From Cymbidium sinense (Eukaryota > Streptophyta > Magnoliopsida > Asparagales > Orchidaceae), in contig CM038221.1 of NCBI GenBank assembly GCA_021442155.1, positions 145,381,601 to 145,445,600 of the forward strand: a stretch of DNA of 64,000 nt, given 5' to 3'. The translations under genes were made by a program, and so were the position numbers. Below the pieces are notes generated by a model. That model was not told where the DNA came from. It ran no database searches and saw only the letters and a program-made list of their open reading frames with translations. Positions 35,190 through 48,636 of this stretch are shown in pieces; the stretch's first letter is position 1, and every line of letters begins with the position of its first letter.

Positions 35190-35700
35190 CAGGGGAGGTC
35201 GACTAATGGGAGATATAGTTTGATGGTGCAGCTTCTTTTCATAAAGGGGAAGCACCACGATCTATTCTTCCAGGAAAGATAAGGGTAGGAATAGTCCTCC
35301 TAACTCCAGACCGTAATGTGATGAGATTCTAATACTATCTTTCCAACCCCTGCACCAATAACGAAGCTGAGTATGAGGTTTTGATTATCGGTCTGGAGTT
35401 AACCATCACTATCAGTGTCAAGAGCATCAACATCTTTGGGGATTCTCAGTTGGTCATCAACCAGATTGTCGGGTCCTACAAGGTTCTCAAACCCAAGCTT
35501 CATCATTACCACAAGTATACCATGAAGTTATTGACCCAAATTCCTGAAGTAACCATCTACAAGGTTCCCCAAGTAGAGAATGTAGTAGCAGATATTTTGG
35601 CCAAACTTGTCAAAGAATTGGAATATCCGGAAGATGAGTCAATTTTAATAAGGGTCCAAAATAGACAAGTCATATCCCTTATTCATGTTGAACTCATCGA
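35190..35700 (+). pseudogene. Second (archaeal-type) RNase H, element A
   Basis: Opens with a W-x-x-x-FDGAASF motif near 35215-35235 (first catalytic Asp; two in-frame stops precede it), then RVGIVLLTPDRNVMRF, NNEAEYEVLIIGLEL with catalytic Glu, INIFGDSQLVINQI with D-S, and the C-terminal VENVVADILAKL, where the last conserved Asp sits. The open piece 35381-35839 spans most of it. A second RNase H after the usual pol RNase H identifies the Tat group among plant Ty3/gypsy elements. It is the best preserved domain of element A here. Confidence 0.82.
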
Positions 35701-36863
35701 GAGACTTTCTCTTGAAGGGGAGGTTGTCATTGCCAAAATGGACAAGGAGTTGGATTGGAGCGCTCATAGATTATTTGAACACAAACTACCTCAAAAAAGT
35801 CACAAGCCCATCGTGAAACAGAGCTCTTTTATGCTCTGATGGCACAGCGATCCTTTGACCAAATATGGTTATGTTATTTAGACAAACACAAAGCCCATGG
35901 CATTATAACCGAGGTACACTTAGGTCTATGCGGAGCACATCAATCTAGTCCAAAGATGAAGATGAAGATCAGGAGACTAGGATACTACTGGCCTTCAATG
36001 ATTACAGACTGCATGGATGTAGCTAGGAGATGCCATTAGTGTTAGGTACATAGTGTGGTCCTCCATCAACCACCCAACATTCTACACCCTACATTATCCT
36101 CATGGCCATTCGAATGTTGGGGTCTCTTTGGTCGATCGATCCTCCTTCTTCCAAGGACATCGATTCATCACCACATTACTTTTCCAAGTGAGCAATCCCT
36201 CAGAGATCCATTTCAGCTTTTGAGAACCATATCATATATAGGTTTGGGGTGCCTCTACAAATTATATTCAATAATGGTACTGCATTTAATAGCACCAAGA
36301 TCAATGACTTTCCAAGACACATATAGGTTGGAGATACGCCATCTACTACCCGAAAATGGCTTGGTATTCAAAACTCTCCATATACTAAAGAAGACTTTTG
36401 ATAAGAACAAAAGCGATTGGAACCGGTTGTTTGAAGCCTTATGCTCAGAATACATCTGACTCAACTCAATCTATTGTCCTTGTATGGGTCCGAAGCTATT
36501 CTACCTTTAGAAGTTCAACTCCTGTCACTAAGGATAGAATTAGGTAGCAAGATCACTATAGAGCATAATACAAAGTTGTGGTTAGAAAAGCTCAAAGGTT
36601 TGGAGGAGAGTCGCCTACTGCATAATCGAGTTGTAAAGCCAAAATGATTCAAACTCACAAGCTGGTCCCAGGTCTTTCAGTATGAGAACTTGTGTTAGTC
36701 CTAAGGAGACCAATTGTTGCCCATCAAAGATGGGGAGGAGTTTGAACCCACTTGAAGGCCCATGTCATAGAGAAGGCCTACCAAGGAGGATCTTATCGAC
36801 TTATTATAAAGGAGGACAATTCTTTCAATTAATGGGCTCTATCTAAAGAAATATTACCCATGA
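35701..36863 (+). pseudogene. Integrase, element A
   Basis: The linker EGEVVIAKMDKELDW is followed by the zinc-binding domain: EVHLGLCGAHQSSPK, RRLGYYWPSMITDCMDVARRCH (35905-36040); the final Cys of HHCC lies beyond a stop. Core: WPFECWG, a degraded first-Asp region, then GVPLQIIFNNGTAFNS with Asn (36270-36272) in place of the second catalytic Asp, and NGLVFK where NGLVEAFNK is expected. C-terminal text EAILPLEVQL and ELGSKI, then pol end NGLYLKKYYP and stop at 36861-36863. The catalytic Glu region is deleted, so this copy is inactive. Confidence 0.8.
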
Positions 36864-37288
36864 AATAAATCATGTTTGAAAAAATTTATTAATAAAAAGA
36901 ACAAAATCAGATTCCATTCATCAAATCTTCTCTTCTTTCGAAGCATTGTTTGCTTATCTTGTGAATCCTCCAAGTGTTTAGGGTAGGTGTAAGAGTCCCC
37001 TAGTGGCATCCTATCCCTCTTTCATAACACAAACACAATCTCCCGATGCTATTAGAATAGGTGTGAGAGAACCCAAGAGGCATCTTATTTGATTAAGCGT
37101 AACTAAGATAGGTGTGAGAGAACCCAAGCGGCATCCTTTCTTATTGGGAATCCTGTTTGCCATCCATGGCACCACTTCATCAAATCCCCTAGTATGTTTA
37201 AGGTAGGTGTAAGAGTCCTCCAGAGGTGTCCTATTCTTTTTAACACATGCATAACAACAAACACAAATCTTTTATCTCGAGCTATTTT
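36864..37288 (+). other. Start of the 3' untranslated region of element A
   Basis: Matches 23484-23860 of element B. It contains four copies of the module 'taggtgtaagagtccccTagtggcatcc' (from about 36982, 37051, 37104, 37205). It is cut at about 37288 where text turns into the LTR of copy C ('ctattttta|gaatgag'). Confidence 0.75.
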
Positions 37289-40200
37289 TAGAATGAGTTC
37301 TCAACCCCTCCATCTTAGACCTAGGATTCCCCTTAGACTTTAAGAGATCTTTAGTCTTAAGACACATCTAGTGATTAGGTGGACACTCAACCTAACCCTA
37401 AAGACTTAGAAGAAGTTAGCCATAGGGGTAGGTCATGCCTTAGAGGTGTTAGGAAAATTTGCCCCCTTTGGACCACTTTCTACTTCCTTCCTTCAAGTCA
37501 AACTCCAAATCAAATCAGCATCAAATTTAAAAAAATTCTAGCCTAATTGATTTTCTCCAAATTCAAATCAATGCCATATGATTGAAATACATGATTGACA
37601 CACATATTTGAAATCCATGATTGAAATTTCAAATTCCAAATATTTCCTAAATCCTTAATCCTCTCTTAAGGACATAGCCTAAAAATCATCTTCAAATCAA
37701 TTCAAATTCATGAAATTTTCTCATAACTCATTCATATTCTCATTTATATCCACATATATAAATGAAATATAAATTCAAATCAATCAAATCAAATCCAAAA
37801 TTTAAACTCCTAATTCAAAATCTTTTCTAAGTCCTTAATTCCCTCTTAAGGACTTAGCCAAAATCATGTTCAAATCAATTCAAACTCATGAAACTTTCTC
37901 ATAACTCATTTATGTTTCCATTTATATTCACATATATAAATGAAATATAAATTCAAATCAATCAAACTAAACCCAAAAAATCAAATCCAAACTCCAAATC
38001 TTTCTTAAGTCTTTCAATCCTCTCTTAAAGAGTTAGCCTAGATCATCATCAAATCACTTCAAATATTTGAAATTTTCTCATAATCCATTTATATTCTCAT
38101 TTATATTCATATATAAATAAAATATAAATTCAAACAATCAAAAGCCACTTCCAAAATCAAACTCAAACTCATTTAAAATCCAACCTAAACTTTTCAAGTC
38201 AAAATCTTGAACTTAAATCAACTTCAAATCAAGCCAAACTCTTGATTTTCCTTCATGATTCAATCAATCCTTCAATCATGAATCCAAATATAAATACAAA
38301 CTTCAATCACTTAATCAAAACCCAATTCAAAATCGCCAAAATCCAAAACTTTGAACTTGAAATTATCAAAGATCAAATTTGTTCATAAACTCACACTATT
38401 GATATAAATTTCATCTTCAATCAATTGAACATTATTTTGAGATTTGATATCTTCAAACCATTTGACTTTAAACCCAAATGGATTTATATTTCAATCATTT
38501 GTCCGTATACAAGTTTAATCAAACTCAAATCAAGCTTTGACCAAGCCATTTGACCCACTTAAGCTCACTTGACCCAAAGTGACCTAAAGTACCTTTTATG
38601 AGTCAAATTCTAATCCTAATCAAATTGTATTGAATCAAACTCACCTAAGCCTCTCATCATGATCAACAATCATCATGAGATGATCAATCACTCAAATTGG
38701 GTCAAACAAGTCAAACTAAGGGTTGGAGTCAACACTTAGCCAAAATGAAACCCAACATAGCCAAAATCTACTATAGGCCAAATTGATTGAAACCAATGAT
38801 CTAAGTTCATTCATGACCAATGTTTGAACTTAACCAAGTCAACATTTGAGCCTAACCTAGCCCAATTGGCCACTTGACCCAAGTTGACCCAACTTGACCT
38901 AAAATTCAAAATGTCAAAACTTGATCTAAGCCAAATTGATTGAAACCAATGGGTCAAGTTCATTCCAAATCACTTATTGAACTTGAAAGCCTCAATTGGC
39001 TAGACCTAACGCCCAATTGACCTTGAACCCAACTTGACCTAAAGGGTCATATTGAGCCAAATTCAAACTTAACCAAAATTGATTGGAAAAAAGATACCAA
39101 TCCACTTTATATGACTAACCAAACCTAAATCTACCCATGACCTAGCTCAAATTGGTCAATTGAGTCAATTTGGTCAACTTAACCCATTTGACCTAATGAA
39201 GTCATATGAACCAAATTCAAACCTAAACCAAGTTGAATCAAACTAAAGCCACTAAAACATTTCAAATGGTCATATGAACTTGACCCAACCTTTGGTTTGA
39301 CCCAATTTGACCAATTGGTCAACTTGACCCAAGTTGACCCATTTTGACCTAAATGGGTCAACATGAGCCAAACCATACCAAATGAACTCCAAATCCAATG
39401 AAACTTGGCCAAACCAATTTTCTCAACATACCCAACATATCCAAATTCAAAAATCAGCCAAATGACTATTTTTCCCCTAGGCCATAGAACAAATTTTGGC
39501 CAATTCTACTTGGAATTTGGTCAAACCCTCTTCATACCTACTTGATACTCTCCTAATAGGTCAAGTGAACACTAGGGAGGGTGGTGCACCCAACCCAATG
39601 GGTTTGGGTCAGCCCAACTTGACCCAATGGCCAAACTGACCACTCCCCTTGAAATGGCCACATGGGAATTATGCCTCCACTTGTTTTAAGCACATGGGAA
39701 GTTCATATTCCCACTCCTCTGGCCAAATCAAATTCAAGGATGCCCTAAATGGCCTAACCAACTCATTGCATGAGCTTAATTGGATTAAAATGGCATGGCA
39801 AGCTTCGACCATCTGATTGCTAAAGGGGGAGATATACTCCCCCTAATCTTTTTGAAAATTAATAGAGCCATAGTCGACTGAAGTTTAGAGAGTCATAGGA
39901 TCCATTTGCAAGTGATCCTAAGCTTCCAAGAGGGAGATTAAAATTTCCATTTCTCAATTTTCATCATTTGAAAACAAGGGATGTCCATTGCATTATAGAC
40001 TTTCTCCACACTCAAACTCCACTCAATTCCCTCCTCAAGCTTCATCAGAGGACCAAGTCGAGTGCACCCAAGCTCTCTTCCAAGTTTATGAAGCAAGGGG
40101 CAAACCAATTTAATCAAAATTGAGCTCAAGCTAAGGAGGAGGTGACCCATAAGAATATCCACTCAACCTCAACCCCTCAAACTTTCACCAAAGCTTCATC

Positions 40201-43200
40201 TCAACCAGACGAAGCTTCTCCAAGAGAATCGAGCACTGGTGATCACCTCCAGTGAGGTATGCCATTTTTTGATCACTAAACTCAATGTGGTGTAGAGCTT
40301 TATGAAAGAAATATTAATGGCATAAAATCTTGACCGCTAGAAGAGATCTAGGATACATGTTAATGGTGTAGGTTAAGTTTCATCCCAATCTGAGCACAAT
40401 CGAGCTCGGATCAAGGCTTAAAACATGGATGGTCTCCATGGTTCATAGGCGTTTGCAAGGAAGGATGTCTGGCAGTCCATTGGTGCATTTTAGATGGACA
40501 GCCAAGATTAAAACATGCTCTATATCCTATTATATCCCCTTTGATATGCGGCTTTAATCTCAATCATCCGATCCTTGATCGACATGAGGAAAAGCACATG
40601 CGTATATGCGGTGTTATGATGACATTTAATATCCAATGGGAAGGTGCTGCGTGTAAAGGGATGTCACGTCAACTCATGTGTGGCACGCCATAGGGATTAA
40701 GGATATAATTAGGATTTATTTAATTCTAATTAATTACTTAAATTTCTAAAATTTATATCTCAACCTAGAAAAATTAGAAAATTATAAAATAAATGGCATT
40801 AGAAAGATAATTGAACATAAAATATTCTAAAATTGATTTTGATTAATTTTGAATACTTCTTTTCTCTGAATTTGGGTTTTCTTGGAAATCTTAATTTACT
40901 AATTACCCTTTAATTAATCCACTAATTATCCCCAAACTTCTTGAGTATATTTTGGGGGATGACTTCTACCTCCCCTAATTTTCTTAGGATTTATTGGTGG
41001 TTTAATTGAGAAAATTTTTAATTCATATCCTAATTATTCCCTTAATGTAATTAAGAATAATTAAAGGTTTGATTAGTGGTTTAATCCTTTGTTAAAGTTG
41101 ATTAAGGTTTGTTTCAATGAATAGAAGGTTTAGGGAATAATTTTGGGGCATTTCCCTTAAGCTATTCCTTAAACCCTCTTTTTTGTCTTCATCCTCTATT
41201 AATTAAGGGTTAATTCACTAATTACCCTCTTAATTAATTTATTAAAATTCTAATACTTTTCAGAACTCAATTAATTTACTTAGGGTAGATGCTTTGGGTG
41301 TTCAAGAGCCTAAATTCAATTAAAAAAATCAAAATTCAACTCATATGTGTGAGGGGTGTTTTGAAATTACTTAAGTTAAACCCCTTAGCTTAATTAATCA
41401 TTAATCATGAGCCAAATTGCATTAGGCCCTTTTCTAGGTGCATTGCAAATTTAAATTCCTTAGGTTTTATCATCTCATTGGCTCATAATTATTTGATTAA
41501 CTATGCTAAGGTGGTGTAGGTAAGGGGTAATTAAAATGCTTAATTCATACCTTAACCTAATCAAAATATAAAATGAATCTAATCATCTAAAAATTGAACA
41601 AAAATATCAAACACATATGGGAATGGGTTAGGAATAGAAAACTCACTTCACATTTTCAAAATTAAATTAAATTAAAAATCAAACAAAAATTATATTAAAT
41701 AAACTTTGATTTGTTTTAAACTTTCTTATTTCATAAGATTGTCTTTAGGAATTAATTAAAGTGAATGTGTTTACATGCTTTCATTGCTTTAGTTCTTCCC
41801 AAACATGCTAAATATGTGTGTCATATGATTTCATGCATTCATGCTTTTCAAAAATCAAAGTTAAAATGAAAATGTTTCCTTTATGTCAAATTTCATGTAT
41901 TGGCTAAAGTAAGAATATGAGTGACTATTATCATTATTAAATCCAAATTATTTTTAAAAATATGTGAATCAATTATCAAAACTAAAAGTGTGTTACTCAT
42001 ATCTTACTTATAAGCATGTATGTGAGTAAAATATAAGGATGTGCTTAGTGTAGGTTTTCCTTCTCCTCTCTTTTACTATAGTTTTGAATAGGATTTGGCA
42101 AAGTATGTAGTTCATTTGAAAAGAACCTAACACTTGCCTAATTACATATTCTATTCATTCATATACTATCACTTAAGATGGATACCTCTACTTGTACATA
42201 TAAATTGTATAAACAAAAATAAATTAACCAATATAAACTTTTGCATTCTTTCTTTTCCATTCATTTCTTTTGTACACATGCTTGTATTTAAGAAAAGTGG
42301 TATATTAGTCTAGACAACCCTAGGGTTGTGAGGCTTTAAGTAGCCCTAAGTAGGTCTTGTACCTTACACCCCTGATTAACAATAGTGTCATAATCACTTA
42401 TGCCTTTCATACATTCATATGTGCATGTGAAAATTGGATAAGAAACCCCTTTTGCTGCTTAATGAAAATCATGCATCACAAACATTCAAATTTTCTTAAA
42501 TGAATTACTTAGCATGCATCATAAAGTGTGCTAAACATTCCCATTTGTATGTATAGATATGTTTAGGACTCATTCATATGCATGTTATACATGTTGGGAA
42601 AGAAATGAAGTGATGTATGTTTTTTATGAATTTAGTTACTCTTAATCTTAAAATGCCTTTCTTTTGAATAGGTTTGTTTAGAGTTCATCTAAACTTAGGA
42701 TTAATTAAAATATAATAAAACATTCACTAAATAAAACTAAAATATGAATCCACTTTAGAATTTACTTAGGTTAGGGAAGGAAAGAGAAGTTCTCTTCTCT
42801 TTCTCTCTCTTTATAACTTAGTAATTAATTGTAGGATTCACTTGAACCCAATCAAAACATAAAATAGAATCAACCCAAAATAATTAAATCACTTAAATGA
42901 AACCCTCCTCTAAGTTAAACATTCTTCACACTTAGAAAATTCAAACTTAAAGTCATAGCTAAGTATACCACACAAACCTCTAAAGCACACATTAGGCTAA
43001 GTCACCACTTCTAGCTTTAGGTTAGGGCGATGCATGATTTGATGTTTGCTTTTATTTTGTAATATATATTTTAGTATGAATGTTAGGGTGAATGTGTGTA
43101 GAATGAATGGTAGGGCGATCTTAGTCTAACCATTGTCTTCTATAAAGGATTGTGCTTGAGGGGCGGTGTGAAAAAAAAATATAAATGCTTTTTGTTGTGC

Positions 43201-45117
43201 ATGTGCTTATACCTCTAAGCATAATCCAATAGGCCAGGTGAACTTAGTCACCCATGTGTGAGGTGATAAGTCCAATATACATTCTTTGGATTTTGTGTGG
43301 TTTGTTTAGCTAATCTCTGTTTTGTAGGTGTTTGCTATATTTACTTTCTCTTTTCATATAATTTTTGCAATTAGGATTTTGGAATGATTGGTATGGGGAT
43401 TAGGATGAACATTGGTCATAAGATCTCATCTTATGTACCATGTGAAGCCTTTAGAGTAACCACCTTCCAACCATCCAAAAGAAGGAAGAAAAGAAAAATG
43501 AAGAATGAAGAAATAAAGCTTGAAGACCCCCATAACAATGAGTTCCTTGCATGATTGTATTTAATTCATTTGTAATCCAAGTTGTATAAGGGTAAATTTT
43601 TTTTTTAGTTTTTTAAGGTGCGACCACAATGGCCTCTTATTCTTTTGATTAGCTTTATAAATTGATTGATGATTTGTTTAGCTTGTGCATTAAGATGGCA
43701 TCCTTTTCCTAGTTTCTTCCTTGCTTTATGTATGATCTAGATGTGGATTAGGCTCTTAGAGAAAAATAAATCTTTTACTAAATTTAACAATTCAAAATTA
43801 AAAATAAAGAACTCATAACTTCATCTAAAGCTTAGGTTAAAATCAAGATAAAAGAATTAGTAACCCCTTAGCTGGATGAGTACTTCTTTTATAACATCAT
43901 GCACAAATGCATATTATTTTCACTCTTGATTGGCAGGCTTCCACCTTTGCTAGAGAAACTTGGCTTGACCTTTGAGAGCCATGGTGGAAACACACCTCCT
44001 CCCTTCTCACTTTTGGCCAATAATCATTTCTCATGCATTAGGCATATGAATCCTATGCGAGTCAAAATGATTATCCAAAAAAAAATTTAATTTAATTTAA
44101 ATTACATTAGATTTAGGTCATTTGAGGAATACCACATGATCTAGTCTCTTTAAGAGTGAGTTTAAGGACTTAGTCTCTTTAAATAAATAACACTCGAGCT
44201 ATCTTGCATAAAGCATATGACTTGCCTACATGAATTTAAAATCGTAGGAGGAGTTAGTTGGCAGCTACCCCCAGGCAGTTATAAGTCCAAGTAGTCGGGT
44301 GGTTTTTCCTCTCTTATGAAGGCAAACCAAATATTCATTTTAGCGCTAGATTTAGGTTATGTTTTTGGCCCTCACCAAAGCTCTCTAGATTTAAGTTTTG
44401 AGATTGCTTCTCCCCTTTATGGGCCATAAGCTTAAATCCTCACCTCTTAGGCATTTTCATAATCTTGTGTTGTGGAATGAAATCATAAGCCCTAAATTTT
44501 TAATGAAAAATTCAGCTCAAACAAATTAAATTAATTTCAAAATGTAAAACTATAGGATAGTTTGAGATGCTCATTAGGTTTCTAATATCATGGGCATCTC
44601 ACTTATCTTCCTTTGGCTTGATAATAACTCCCTCTCTTTGATCAATCCCATTTGATCTTCAAAATAAACTAATGATTGATAGTTCTATTGAAATCTTTGG
44701 AGATAATGATCATTTCTTAATCGAGTATTCTAAGGATCTCATTCCTTAGGATGTAATTAACTATGGGGGCATGCCCCTGTAGGGAACTTAACAAACCCAA
44801 TTTAAAATAAATCTTACTTTACTTTTTCATGTAAAGTAGAGGAAGAATCTTTGGTACACATGCAGACCCATTGTCCTTAGTAGTCCTTGTTGAGGTGATT
44901 AGGTCTATTGTAGGGTGTGACTTCTATCTTTCAAAATAGTACACCTCTCCTCAATGTCATACCCGATAACCCTCAATAAGAACATCTGCGAATCTAAGTG
45001 GATTCAAATTGTAAAAAAAAGAAGAATATGTATATTTATATCCTCATTTTATCCTGCATAGAGTGAAGATGGAAGTATATATTTTATTCTCTAAAAGAAA
45101 AATGAAAATTTTCACCA
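37289..45117 (+). mobile_element. Giant LTR of copy C, ~7.83 kb
   Basis: Follows the reference LTR end to end except for the first ~18 bases, which are missing or degraded. It ends TTTTCACCATA at 45117. Landmarks: AAGTCCTT-like repeats (37649, 37829, 38007), TTGACC-rich segment (38540-39620), palindrome (39825-39843), 'gagcacaatcgagctcgga' (40395), former GC-rich block (40560-40690), terminal part (44880-45117). It joins integrase text directly at 45118, with no primer-binding site. Slightly longer than copy B. No genes; ORFs such as 39179-39412 on the minus strand are chance readings through repeated TTGACC text. Confidence 0.84.
39825..39843. repeat. Conserved LTR palindrome GGGGGAG-ATATA-CTCCCCC (copy C)
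   Basis: Identical to the palindrome in LTR A and B. Confidence 0.85.
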
Positions 45118-46060
45118 TAATGTAGCTAGGAGATGTCATCAGTGTCAGGTGCGTAGTGTGGTCCTCCACCAACAACCCAATATTCTACACCCTACATTGG
45201 CCTCATAGCCATTCAAGTGTTGGGGTATCTACATTGTGGGCCCAATCGATCCTCCTTCTTCCAAGGGGCATCGGTTCATCTTAGCTGCCACCGACTACTT
45301 TTCCAAGTGGGCAAAGATAATCCCACTCAAAGAGGTGACAACTTAGCATGTCCTTCAATTTTTTAAGAACTATATCGTATATAGGTTTGGGGTGCCTCGA
45401 TGAATTATATTCAATAATGGTATTGCATTCAAAAGAACCAAGATCAACAGCTTTTCCAAAAGACACGGTATAGATTGGAGATACTCCACCATCTACTACC
45501 ATAGAGCAAATGGCTTAGTGGAAGCATTCAACAAAACCCTCATTACATATTGATGAAGACTTTTGATGACAAAAATAGTGGAATGAGTAGTTGGTTGAAG
45601 CCTTGTGGGTCTACCACATCACATATAGAACTCCAACTCAGTCTACCCCACTTTCCTTAGTGTATGGGTCTAAAGTTGTTCTACCTTTAGAAGTTCAACT
45701 CCCGTCACTAAGGATAGCATTGGGTAGCAAGATTACTACAAAGCAGAATACAAAATTATGATTAGAAGAGCTCGAAGGTTTGGAGGAGAGTCGCCTACGG
45801 GCTTGCTAGAACCTCGAGTTGTATAAGGCCAAAATGATTCAAGCTTACAACAAGCTGGTCCACCCTAGGTCTTTCAGAGTAGGAGAACTTGTGTTAGTCC
45901 TAAGGAGACCAATTATTGCTTGAAGATGGGAGGCAAGTTTGAACCCACTTGGGAAGGCCCCTATGTCATAGAGAAAGCTTACCAAGGAGGATCTTATCAT
46001 TGATTGTAAAGGAGAATGCTTTTGATTAATGGGCTCTATCTAAAGAAATATTACCCATGA
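45118..46060 (+). pseudogene. Integrase fragment, copy C
   Basis: Starts abruptly at VARRCHQCQV, the end of the zinc-binding domain, directly after an LTR end. It then reads VGPIDPPSSKGHRFILAATDYFSKWAKIIPL, an RFGVPR*IIFNNG stretch with a stop and Asn (45413-45415) for the second catalytic Asp, DWRYSTIYYHRANGLVEAFNKTL with the catalytic Glu, and C-terminal text to the stop TGA at 46058-46060. Everything upstream (gag, protease, RT, both RNase H) is absent. The premature stop before IIFNNG is at the same codon as in element B. Confidence 0.8.
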
Positions 46061-47513
46061 AATAAATCATGTTTGAAAATAATTCTATCAATCAATAAAA
46101 ATATGATTCTATTTCATCAAAATATTCTCTTCTTTTGAAGTATTGTTTGTTTGTCTTGAGATCATGATGCGTCTAGGGTAGGTGTAAGAGTCCCAGTGGC
46201 ATCATATCCTCTTTCACAACATAAATAATCTTCTATTAGAATAGGTGTAAGAGAACCTCGAATTTGGATTGATTCCAAGTTAGGTGTGTAAGAGAGCCCA
46301 ATCTCCTTTTGAATTCCCATTTTCCATCTGTGGCACTACTTCATCAAAATCCCCTAACATGTTTTAGGTAGGTGTAAGAGACCACCAAAGGTGTCCTATT
46401 TCTTTTAACACATGCACAACATCAAACACAAATACTTTTGTTTGGGCTTTTGATGTGGGAGCAAGCCTTATACACTCACTCATTATTAGGCTAGGTAGGA
46501 TATACATGCTTATTTGGTATGTATGTTATCCCAGTGTCACTATTTGGAAGATGATTCCCTATACTTTCTTCTAACTTGAGCAAACCCATGGCCTTATTAA
46601 TTATGGTAGACTTCTTTGCCCCAAAGTAGCTACCTTGTGTTAATTGTTTAGAAGATTTGAGTCTTTCTTGAACTAATCATCATGATCTAACCTAATATAT
46701 TTGAGGTGGATAAGTCCCCTGAGGCTTTTCTCTTGAATATTTGAGCATATAGTCTCCCAAATATTCAATTAGTAGTCGCCTATACATGTATCAAGAGATT
46801 ATCCCTAAATCACCCAATGTGAGAGTGCAGCTTTCTTGTTTATTATTGTAAATCAAAAGCAATATTATGATGCTATGTTGACCTAATCATTAATGGATAC
46901 ACCACTGGCATATGTGAGTCCCCAAGTTTTCTCCTGAGTTGAACATATCACATGAAACCATGTCATCTTCTCAGATTTTTGATTAAGCAACATTGAATGA
47001 TCATGTGTGATCCCATTTAGATACTAACCATGTTACCTTAACAATTCTTAGATCCAGTGGTTGAGCATTTATTCAATGCATTATCCCTTTTCAAAATAAT
47101 GATAAATTAGTCGATATAAGCTTTTCTCGCTTGATCTTCAAACTAACAAGGTCCATGATAAATAAACTAAACAAAAAAATAAAATTATTGTGGATTAGAA
47201 TCAAGAAATTTTAAGCAGCATCATCTTTAGTTGTGAAAACTCCATATTCACTACATGAGATAAGTTGACACTCCATAATCCCATGATTAGGTTCAATCTA
47301 TTTATTAAAATGTTAAAGCAGATTCTCGCTTAAGATGTAATACTATATGCATTCTTTTCAAATATGATTTGAAAATCAAATTTTTAGTTAGTTGATGTAT
47401 GTCAAGCAAATGTTATTTTGTAGTGGAAGATGTGAGTCCCCAAGCTTTCTTCCCTTAATTGATCATAAGCCAAAAGGCACTTTCAGATCACTTCTATTTG
47501 AAGAAAGATTCAC
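46061..47513 (+). other. 3' untranslated region of copy C, truncated
   Basis: Eroded counterpart of 23484 to about 25100 in element B: 'taggtgtaagag' modules at 46170-46390, 'gatgtgggagcaagcc' (46455), 'gtgagtccccaag' (46916, 47432). It turns into mid-LTR text at 47514 without an LTR start, so the rest of the 3' region and the first ~5.6 kb of the next LTR are deleted. Confidence 0.68.

Positions 47514-48636
<1,123 letters not shown>

Noticed and set aside
39179..39412. Open frame with many Trp/Gly/Leu repeats
   Set aside because: Antisense reading of the TTGACC-rich LTR segment; repeated DNA words cause it.
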